Below, piece after piece: positions 1 through 4,609 of a stretch of DNA of 8,641 nucleotides (positions are counted from its first letter, which is position 1; every line of letters starts with the position of its first letter). The stretch comes from Thauera sp. GTDB taxonomy: Bacteria; Pseudomonadota; Gammaproteobacteria; Burkholderiales; Rhodocyclaceae. Both the position numbers and the translations under genes were made by a program. The DNA is taken from NCBI GenBank assembly GCA_023150215.1, contig JAKLLJ010000127.1:1-8641 (forward strand). The letters run 5' to 3'. The notes under the pieces were generated by a model. It worked only from the letters and a program-made list of their open reading frames with translations, made no database searches and was not told the DNA's origin.

Positions 1-186
1 AATGCGGACGATCCTGCCCACTTCTCCAAGGGTGAGCGCAAGGGTCTGAAGAAAGTCTATCGCCGCGAGCTCGTCAAGCGTTCGCAGCTGATGCGCATCG
101 CCGCCGCGTGGGTGATCACCGTCCCGGCCTCGGCGCTGATGGCGGCGGTCCTGTTCTTCACCATCCGCGGCATGATGCTGCCCTGA
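1..186 (+). CDS. PiT-family inorganic phosphate transporter, C-terminal fragment
   Basis: This is the last 61 residues of an open frame that enters from the left edge; the stop is TGA at 184-186. The fragment has a basic cytoplasmic stretch (KKVYRRELVKRS, residues 17-28) followed by a hydrophobic closing segment with the motif AAWVITVPASALMAA (about residues 34-48), and it ends in MMLP. The W-[IV]-[IT]-T-[VL]-P-x-[SA]-A pattern in the last membrane helix is characteristic of PiT permeases, which import phosphate using the proton or sodium gradient in the inner membrane. A DUF47 (PhoU-like) partner often lies upstream in relatives, but that region is outside the window. The symbol pit/pitA would fit but is withheld because most of the protein is missing. 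The family call is fairly secure from the C-terminal signature. Confidence 0.85.
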   Translation, partial: NADDPAHFSKGERKGLKKVYRRELVKRSQLMRIAAAWVITVPASALMAAVLFFTIRGMMLP

Positions 187-226
187 GTCGGCACGACATG
201 GCCTTTTCCGTCGGATTGCCGCCGCC

Positions 227-586
227 ATGAGCCTGATCGAGCTTATCGCCGTGCTCGCGCTCAGCGGCGGTGTCTGGTTCTGGGTGGACAGCCTGAAGGC
301 GCGCGAAACCGGCATCGCCGCTGCGCGCCGGGCCTGTCTGCGCGAAGCGGTGCAGCTTCTCGACGAGACCGTGGTCGGGCGCGGCCTGCGCCTGGTGCGC
401 GACGAGGATGGCCGGGTGGTGCTGCGCCGTGCGTTCGAGTTCGAGTACTCGGTGAGCGGCGATGACCGCCATGTCGGCAGCGTGGTGCTCGAGGGCCGCG
501 AGGTGGTGCTGGTCGACGTGTCGGCACACCGCCTTGCACGCCGTGCCGTGGTGATCGAGCTCCACGGTCGCGATCGCGAAGTCTAG
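227..586 (+). CDS. DUF3301 family small membrane-anchored protein
   Basis: A 119-residue protein. Residues 1-20 form one hydrophobic segment (LIELIAVLALSGGVWFWV), followed directly by DSLKARE. This is the usual N-terminus of the DUF3301 family: a membrane anchor, a short charged helix with ARRAC (residues 33-37), then LLDETV (44-49). A beta-rich tail follows, containing FEFEYS and SVVLEGREV. No enzymatic motif is visible and the family has no established function; its tail is probably cytoplasmic. The ATG at 227 has no clear Shine-Dalgarno sequence, but it gives the normal family N-terminus and lies only 40 nt after the transporter stop, so cotranscription is plausible. Its TAG stop overlaps the stop codon of the convergent cyclohydrolase-like gene within one CTAG, leaving no room for a terminator between them. 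Confidence 0.85.
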   Translation: MSLIELIAVLALSGGVWFWVDSLKARETGIAAARRACLREAVQLLDETVVGRGLRLVRDEDGRVVLRRAFEFEYSVSGDDRHVGSVVLEGREVVLVDVSAHRLARRAVVIELHGRDREV

Positions 587-1236
587 CGCCTGCGTTCCTC
601 GATCGCGCGCAGGAACTCGTTGCGCGCCTGTTCCGAATGCTCGAATTCACCGGCGAAAGCCTGCGTGATCACGCGCTCGTCGCCGCGGCGGTCCTCGCCG
701 AGCAGCAGGCAGAGCTGTTCGGCCTCGATGACGCACGCTGCGCCGGCGGCTTTGCCGTGCGTCATCAGCGCGTCAGCGATGTCGCGCGTCATCCATTCCT
801 GATAGGTGAAGCGGTGGCCGATCGCATCCACCAGACGGGCGATGCGGCCGAAACCGTGCAGCCGGCCGCCCGGCAGGTAGGCGACGTGGGCGACACCGCG
901 GAAGGGCACCAGGTGGTGGGGACACACGCCATGGACGGCGATGCCGCGGATCACCACCATGTCGCGGCGCGGGTCCTCGAAACCGTCGCCGAGCACCGCT
1001 GCGGGGTCGAGTTCGTAGCCGCCGAGCAGGCGCTGCTGCCAGAGCTCGCGCACGCGCTGCGCAGTGCGCCCGGTGTGGCGGTTGTCGGGCGCGATGCCGC
1101 AGGCGCGCAGCAGGTCGGCGATGGCCTGTTCGAAGGCAGGCGCGTCGAAGGCGCCGTGGCGCGGAATGCCGACGCCAGCTGGGGGCGGTGCGACCGGGTG
1201 GTCGTGACCGCAGGGGTCGTGCGCGGGCAGGCTCAT
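583..1236 (-). CDS. folE: GTP cyclohydrolase I family protein, atypical active site
   Basis: A 217-residue T-fold protein of the GTP cyclohydrolase I family; canonical members convert GTP to dihydroneopterin triphosphate, the first step of folate and pterin synthesis. Seen here: the zinc motif CPHHLVPF with C105, H107 and H108; the third zinc ligand C176; GFGRIARLVD (128-137); QE at 146-147; and a C-terminal RNEFLRAI. Several substrate residues differ from the E. coli and human enzymes. The usual H-x-C-x-x-x-R-G is Q-L-C-L-L-L-G-E here, so the conserved His and Arg are Gln174 and Gly180, and the GLSK motif is GFGR. The N-terminus carries a short His/Cys cluster (HDPCGHDHP, residues 6-14). The ATG at 1236 is preferred over an upstream GTG at 1266 because AAGGA lies 7 nt before it. 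It is the third gene of the minus-strand unit, 58 nt after the kinase-like gene. It may be a specialised paralogue rather than the housekeeping FolE, so the symbol is provisional. Confidence 0.82.
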   Translation of the reverse strand: MSLPAHDPCGHDHPVAPPPAGVGIPRHGAFDAPAFEQAIADLLRACGIAPDNRHTGRTAQRVRELWQQRLLGGYELDPAAVLGDGFEDPRRDMVVIRGIAVHGVCPHHLVPFRGVAHVAYLPGGRLHGFGRIARLVDAIGHRFTYQEWMTRDIADALMTHGKAAGAACVIEAEQLCLLLGEDRRGDERVITQAFAGEFEHSEQARNEFLRAIEERRR

Positions 1237-1243
1237 GGCTTCA

Positions 1244-1248
1244 TCCTT
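1244..1248 (-). promoter_or_regulatory. Shine-Dalgarno AAGGA that sets the folE-like start
   Basis: On the minus strand AAGGA is followed by 7 nt and then ATG at 1236-1234. This is near-ideal spacing and argues that translation starts there. The alternative GTG at 1266, ten codons upstream, would add residues MRHCTAKDEA that do not look like family sequence. Confidence 0.7.
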
Positions 1249-1294
1249 GGCGGTGCAGTGTCGCACCCGGACAGGGATGATACGCCGCCCGCCT

Positions 1295-1893
1295 TCAGGC
1301 GATGAAGACCGGGTCGGAGAACACCAGCGTGCCGTCGGTGCGCATCATCAGGTTGTTGGCGTTGAGGATGTCGGGCAGCACCTGGTAGGCCTCGACGAAG
1401 TCCGACAGCGCTGCGAGCGCCTGTTGCAGGCTATCGCCGACGCCCATCGGCTGGGTCGTCAGGTGGTAGAGCGCGATGCGCCCCATGTCGTTGCCGAGCC
1501 GGCTCCACTGCGCGCAGGCCGACCAGTAGTACTCGATCAGCCGGCGCGACAGCTCTGCCGCCGGCGAGCCCTCGGCGAGCGGGTAGAGGCGTTCCATCTC
1601 GATGAGGTGGAAGGGGTAGCCCGACTGCGCACGCCCGATCACGCCGTGGTCGGCGAATACCACCGGGAAGTGCGGACCGTTGGGGCGGTCCTCAGCGGTG
1701 TAGAGGAAATAGTCGGCAGGGGAGCTGACGATCTTGTACACCCGTTCGCCATCTCCCTTGTCGAGCACGATCGAATACTCGCCACGACCCCGATCTCGCG
1801 CTTGCCCTCGAGCAAGGGATGGGGCGGAACCGGGTCCGGAAGCAGGATGGACTGCCTTCCGAGCATCTCGCGCGCCGCCGCCATGTCGATCAT
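1295..1893 (-). CDS. Compact protein-kinase-like protein, reading frame broken by one base
   Basis: I do not recognise a named family. The frame opened by ATG at 1893 (MIDMAAAREM...) has AAGGAG 10 nt upstream, overlapping the fabI stop. It loses sense near 1790; the rest continues in another frame to TGA at 1295. Adding one base in the CCCC run at 1788-1791 joins them into a 199-residue protein. The restored joint reads EIGGRGEYSIVL (33-44), resembling a kinase glycine-rich loop. Other kinase-like marks follow in order: a VYKIV lysine (K54), a hinge-like LIEMERL (97-103), a catalytic-loop-like D175-x4-N180 (DILNAN), and SDPV with D194 where kinases have DFG. The HRD histidine is absent, and the protein ends five residues after D194, with no activation segment or large C-lobe. 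It may be a minimal or inactive kinase-fold protein. If the break is real, GTG at 1768 could still give a 157-residue product that keeps K54. Kinase resemblance is inferred from motif order only. Confidence 0.6.
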
Positions 1894-1903
1894 GATTCGC
1901 CGG

Positions 1904-1909
1904 CTCCTT
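1904..1909 (-). promoter_or_regulatory. Shine-Dalgarno AAGGAG overlapping the fabI stop
   Basis: The minus strand reads TAAGGAG: the last two bases of the fabI stop TAA are also the first two of AAGGAG. Ten nt then separate it from ATG at 1893. This supports translational coupling of fabI to the kinase-like gene and supports the 1893 start over the GTG at 1768. Confidence 0.65.
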
Positions 1910-2687
1910 ACGCCATGATGTTGTAGCCGGCGTCGACGAAGTGCACGCCGCCGCTCACCAGGCGCCCGGCATCCGACACCAGGAAGGCGGTCAGTGCGCC
2001 GATGTCCTCGGGGGTGACGAGGGCGTGCATCGGCGAGCGCTCGACCGCGGCCGCCATCAGGCCGTCGAAACCGGCGATGCCGGAAGCGGCGCGCGTCATC
2101 AGCGGGCCGGGCGAGACCGCGTTCACGCGGATGCCCTTGGGGCCGAGTTCGGCCGCCATGTACCGGGTCGCGGCCTCGAGCGCGGCCTTGCACAGGCCCA
2201 TCACGCCGTAGTTGGGGATGACCTTCTCCGAGCCGAGGTAGGTCATCGTGATCAGGGCGCCTCCGCCCGCCTTCTCGAGCAGGGGCTCGGCCTTCTTGGC
2301 CAGGCGCACGAAGGAGTGCGTGGAGACGTCCATCGCCAGCGCGAAGCCGTCGGCCGAGGTGTCGACCACGCGGCCGTGCAGGTCGTCGCGCTTGGCGAAG
2401 GCCATGCTGTGGATCGCGAAGTCGAGCTTGCCGTGGCGCGCCTCGATCTGCGCGAAGGCCTCGTCCATGGTTTCGGGGCGGGTGACGTCGAGCAGGAAGA
2501 CGTCGTCGACGCCGAGGCGGTTGATGATCGGCTCGATGAAGGCGCGCGTCTTGTCGTTCTGGTAAGTGATCACCAGCTTGGCGCCAGCTTGCGCGCAGGC
2601 TTCGGCGACGCCGCTGGAGATGGATTTCTCGTTCGCGATGCCGGTGATGAGACCGACCTTGCCTTGGAGATTGACGATCGGGGTCAT
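1908..2687 (-). CDS. fabI: Enoyl-[acyl-carrier-protein] reductase, FabI-type SDR (divergent)
   Basis: A 259-residue cytoplasmic short-chain dehydrogenase/reductase fold. FabI enzymes reduce enoyl-ACP with NAD(P)H in the last step of each round of fatty acid elongation. FabI marks seen: the nucleotide loop GIANEKSI (16-23); TYQNDK (41-46); HSMAFA (93-98); TYLGSEKVIPNY (149-160) with the paired tyrosines Y150 and Y160; and K167, so Y160-x6-K167 matches the FabI catalytic pair. ASGI (201-204) follows. Oddities: NAVSPGP (189-195) is the general SDR form, where FabI usually has NAISAGP. Ala96 is at the E. coli Gly93 position, as in Gram-positive FabI. The N-terminal GIAN form is also closer to the Bacillus/Staphylococcus type. 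It may therefore be a second, specialised FabI. ATG at 2687 has AGGA 8 nt upstream. It is the first gene of the minus-strand unit and lies divergent to the HAD gene. Confidence 0.88.
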   Translation of the reverse strand: MTPIVNLQGKVGLITGIANEKSISSGVAEACAQAGAKLVITYQNDKTRAFIEPIINRLGVDDVFLLDVTRPETMDEAFAQIEARHGKLDFAIHSMAFAKRDDLHGRVVDTSADGFALAMDVSTHSFVRLAKKAEPLLEKAGGGALITMTYLGSEKVIPNYGVMGLCKAALEAATRYMAAELGPKGIRVNAVSPGPLMTRAASGIAGFDGLMAAAVERSPMHALVTPEDIGALTAFLVSDAGRLVSGGVHFVDAGYNIMA

Positions 2688-2716
2688 GGCGGGGTCCTGA
2701 AATTGAGATTAGTGTT

Positions 2717-2729
2717 GTTGCGCTGCAAC
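2717..2729. repeat. Inverted repeat GTTGC-gct-GCAAC
   Basis: A perfect 5-bp inverted repeat with a 3-bp centre, 30 nt upstream of the fabI-like start. Its half-site TTGC/GCAA recurs at 2817-2829, so it may be an operator. It could also form a short hairpin in the fabI leader; nothing in the sequence decides between these. Confidence 0.4.
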
Positions 2730-2744
2730 GGCAGAGAGCATAGC

Positions 2745-2828
2745 GCGCATTGCACGACGGAAATGTGATGGTCCGTGATATTCGATACACGGCAGCATGT
2801 TGCCAACTACAGTATATTGCGCATTGCA
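2745..2828. repeat. 10-bp direct repeat GCGCATTGCA, two copies
   Basis: GCGCATTGCA occurs at 2745-2754 and again at 2819-2828, 74 bp apart start to start (about seven helical turns). The second copy is part of the TTGC-n5-GCAA element. The related sequence GCGCTGCA is at 2720-2727. Two exact 10-mers in a 188-nt divergent region suggest binding sites for one regulator, possibly with looping between them. Confidence 0.5.
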
Positions 2829-2839
2829 ACATCACCCAA
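2811..2839 (-). promoter_or_regulatory. Candidate sigma-70 promoter for the fabI-like unit
   Basis: On the minus strand TTGGGT (2834-2839) is followed by a 17-bp spacer and TATACT (2811-2816). The -10 matches consensus at five of six positions, but the -35 only at TTG. The TTGC-n5-GCAA element at 2817-2829 lies inside the spacer, where a repressor would block polymerase. Transcription would begin near 2804, leaving a leader of about 115 nt before fabI. This rests on sequence pattern only. Confidence 0.35.
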
Positions 2840-2863
2840 ACGGCAGTTGTGGTTTCCTCTGCC

Positions 2864-2867
2864 GGAG
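2864..2867 (+). promoter_or_regulatory. Shine-Dalgarno GGAG fixing the HAD gene start
   Basis: GGAG with 8 nt before ATG at 2876. This fixes the start at MTRNAYIFMDFDG rather than the upstream in-frame start at 2750. Confidence 0.65.
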
Positions 2868-2875
2868 CATGGAAC

Positions 2876-3385
2876 ATGACACGAAACGCATACATCTTCA
2901 TGGACTTCGACGGCGTCACCCATCCCTGGGGCGAGGTCGAGGATTTTCGCTGCCTGCCCCACATCGAGGCGGTCGTGCGCGAGTTTCCGGAAGCACGGAT
3001 CGTGATCGCTTCCGACTGGCGGATGCTGTTCTCGCTGCCCAAGCTGGTGGCACGCTTCTCGGAGGACATCCACGGCCAGATCGCCGGCGCCACGCCGCAT
3101 CTGCTGCCAAAAACCGGTGCCGAGCTGCACGGCCTGCGCGAGCGTGAGGCGATGGCGTGGTTGCGCCAGCACGGTGCCGATCCCGCTGAAGCGGCCTGGT
3201 GCGCGATCGACGACGCGCCGGGCAACTGGCTGTCGCGCTCGCGCCTGCTGCTGACCGATTTCAAGCGCGGATTCACCGCCGAGGATGCCGGCGCGTTGCG
3301 GCGCATGTTGCAGGGTTTTCGTGACGGCGTGCGGATCCAGGTCGGGCAGCTCAAGCCCTCGCTATGGGTGCGCGACAGCGCCTGA
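2876..3385 (+). CDS. HAD-fold protein, Swiss Army Knife RNA-repair type (HAD_SAK)
   Basis: A 169-residue protein with the HAD phosphatase core and almost no cap. Motif I is IFMDFDGV, with the nucleophile and acid D10 and D12. Motif II is IVIASDWR (42-49) with S46. The acidic motif IV is AIDD (D112, D113), with D128 in LLLTDFKRG. The pattern of DFDGV, then an LPHIE segment, then S-x-W-R is typical of the HAD domain first noted in Swiss Army Knife RNA-repair proteins, where HAD modules are thought to process nucleic-acid phosphate ends. The substrate of stand-alone bacterial members is not established. ATG at 2876 has GGAG 8 nt upstream; an in-frame start at 2750 would add 42 unrelated residues. 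It is the first gene of a plus-strand unit, 17 nt before the next gene, with yaeQ third. Fold and motifs are clear; the RNA-repair role is inference. Confidence 0.78.
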   Translation: MTRNAYIFMDFDGVTHPWGEVEDFRCLPHIEAVVREFPEARIVIASDWRMLFSLPKLVARFSEDIHGQIAGATPHLLPKTGAELHGLREREAMAWLRQHGADPAEAAWCAIDDAPGNWLSRSRLLLTDFKRGFTAEDAGALRRMLQGFRDGVRIQVGQLKPSLWVRDSA

Positions 3386-3388
3386 ACA

Positions 3389-3394
3389 GGGAGG
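3389..3394 (+). promoter_or_regulatory. Shine-Dalgarno GGGAGG for the unknown gene
   Basis: GGGAGG with 8 nt before ATG at 3403. This is a strong site and excludes the earlier in-frame ATG at 3364, which lies inside the HAD gene and has no such site. Confidence 0.7.
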
Positions 3395-3402
3395 GTCAAA
3401 AC

Positions 3403-4012
3403 ATGCAGGCAAGCACTGAACCGCTTCCGCCCGATCCGCTTGCGCGCCTTGTCGACGCCGAGACTCAGCGACACGCGGCGCGCCTTGCAGAAGAATGTTT
3501 CGCACGCGCATTTCGCCTCAGTGTTGCCGAAGCCGAGGCTGCTCGTGTGCACGGCGTCGACCAGCTGCAGGCCGATCTTGCCGCGTGGGCGGCCCGCGGC
3601 GTTGATGACGATGCGCGCGCGCTGCGCCTCGCCTTGCTGGTGAGCGGCTTGGACCAGTGGGGGCTGGCGTGGAGCCGGGCATTCGGCCTGGTGGCGATCC
3701 CCGCCCTGAGCGCGCTGCTCGGTGCCTTGCGCAGCGGGCTCGACGCACAGGCCGATGCGCGGTTCTCGCGCCACTTCGAGGCCATCGGTGCCGCAGAGTA
3801 CAACGCGATTGATTTCAAGGTCGAGCTGCGTCGCGGCTTGCACCTTGCGCTGTGGCACTCGTCGATCGCCAGCCCCAATCGCGACGCAGGCGCTGTTCGG
3901 CGCGCTGGCGCGCGAACTGCCGGGCGAATTGCGCGACTTGGTGATGGCGCACTCCGCCCGCGCGGTGCTCGCCTGGCAGCAGGCCGGCCGTGCGCCGCAG
4001 CAGGTGCACTGA
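3403..4012 (+). CDS. Conserved-looking hypothetical protein, frame broken by one base
   Basis: I do not recognise this protein. From ATG at 3403 the frame reads MQASTEPLPPDPLARLVDAE and continues sensibly to ALWHSSIASP (near 3875). There it turns into Arg/Gly/Ala-rich nonsense and runs on into yaeQ. The neighbouring frame picks up at IATQALFGALARELPGELRD and ends at TGA 4010-4012. Removing one C from CCCC at 3873-3876 joins the two as SSIASPIATQALF, giving 202 residues. The protein looks soluble and largely helical, with a moderately hydrophobic stretch at AFGLVAIPALSALLGAL (about residues 93-109), and no catalytic motif I can name. It follows the HAD gene by 17 nt, and its stop overlaps the yaeQ start (TGATG), so it should be translated with both. 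The gene limits and frame break are well supported; function is unknown. Confidence 0.7.
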
Positions 4013-4548
4013 TGGCACTCAGGGCCACCGTCTTCAAGGCGGACATCCAGATTGCCGACATGGATCGGCATCACTACGCCGACTATTCGCTCACGCTCGC
4101 TCGCCATCCTTCCGAGACCGACGAGCGCATGATGGTCCGCCTGCTCGCGTTCGCACTGTTCGCCGATCCCCAGCTCGCCTTCGGCAAGGGCTTGTGCGCG
4201 GAAGACGAGGCCGACCTGTGGCAGAAGGACCTCACCGGCGTGATCGAGCGCTGGATAGACGTCGGTCAGCCCGAGGACAAGTGGGTCCGCAAGGCCTGCG
4301 GACGCGCTCGCGAGGTTGTCGTGCTGGCCTACGGACGTGCGCTCGAGGTGTGGTGGAGCGGGGTGCGCGGACGCCTCGAGCGCCACGACAACCTGCGCGT
4401 GTTCGCCCTCGAACGCGAGGCGAGCGCCGAACTCGCGCGCCTGGCCGAGCGCTCGATGCGCTTGCAATTCACCATCCAGGACGGCCACGTGCTGGTCACC
4501 AACGGACGCGAGACCGTCTCGCTGGAGCCGCGACGCCTCGAGGTGTGA
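4012..4548 (+). CDS. yaeQ: YaeQ family protein
   Basis: A 178-residue protein matching YaeQ along its whole length: MALRATVFKADIQIADMDR at the N-terminus, LTLARHPSETDERMMVRLLAFA (28-49), LWQKDLTGVIERWIDVGQP (69-87), and KACGRA (94-99). Family length is about 180 residues. Known structures place YaeQ in a compact PD-(D/E)XK nuclease-like fold; the conserved acidic and glutamine residues around WIDVGQP (D83, Q86) belong to that core. E. coli YaeQ was once reported as a suppressor of rfaH loss, and its molecular role is unsettled. The start is ATG at 4012, overlapping the upstream stop by one base; it has no strong Shine-Dalgarno, as expected for coupled translation. Because of the upstream frameshift the raw sequence reads as one 394-residue protein from 3364, but that fusion is not real. 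It is the last gene of the plus-strand unit. Confidence 0.92.
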   Translation: MALRATVFKADIQIADMDRHHYADYSLTLARHPSETDERMMVRLLAFALFADPQLAFGKGLCAEDEADLWQKDLTGVIERWIDVGQPEDKWVRKACGRAREVVVLAYGRALEVWWSGVRGRLERHDNLRVFALEREASAELARLAERSMRLQFTIQDGHVLVTNGRETVSLEPRRLEV

Positions 4549-4609
4549 GCGCCGAGCGGGCACGGGGCGCGGCATCTGGCGCCGGCGGTGTCGGGCCCAG
4601 CGTCCGAAC
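4549..4609. other. Short convergent intergenic gap with weak hairpin
   Basis: These 61 nt separate yaeQ from the convergent hydrolase gene. GGCGC (4566-4570) can pair with GCGCC (4579-4583) across an 8-nt loop. There is no T run on either strand, so a classical intrinsic terminator is not supported. The 9-mer CAGCGTCCG occurs at 4598-4606 and again at 4611-4619, just inside the hydrolase stop; I attach no function to it. Confidence 0.3.

Larger units (their letters stand above)
2688..2875. promoter_or_regulatory. Divergent intergenic region between fabI-like and HAD genes
   Basis: This 188-nt region separates two diverging genes and must hold promoters for both. It is visibly more AT-rich than its surroundings, especially around 2771-2840. 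It contains several elements built from TTGC/GCAA half-sites, listed separately: GTTGC-gct-GCAAC at 2717-2729, TTGC-n5-GCAA at 2817-2829, GGCA-n6-TGCC at 2791-2804, and a 10-bp direct repeat. The overlapping hexamers TATACT (minus, 2811-2816) and TATATT (plus, 2813-2818) are candidate -10 boxes. A frame open through 2750 on the plus strand extends the HAD gene upstream, but its residues do not resemble the family and it lacks a good ribosome site, so I treat this stretch as non-coding. Confidence 0.6.

Noticed and set aside
1235..1918. A plus-strand open frame opposite the kinase-like gene
   Set aside because: No domain or ribosome site, and composition typical of an antisense shadow.
2750..2875. 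N-terminal extension of the HAD protein from an upstream start at 2750
   Set aside because: The added 42 residues do not resemble the family and would cover the promoter region. GGAG at 2864-2867 fits the start at 2876.
3364..4548. A single 394-residue protein fused to YaeQ
   Set aside because: Residues encoded at 3877-4011 in that frame are nonsense, while the neighbouring frame gives sensible protein ending at a TGATG overlap. The fusion is a frameshift product.
1639..4575. A 978-residue minus-strand open frame spanning several genes
   Set aside because: It runs antisense to the HAD, unknown and yaeQ genes and out of frame through fabI. Only the short part at 1791-1893 is real, as the N-terminus of the kinase-like protein.
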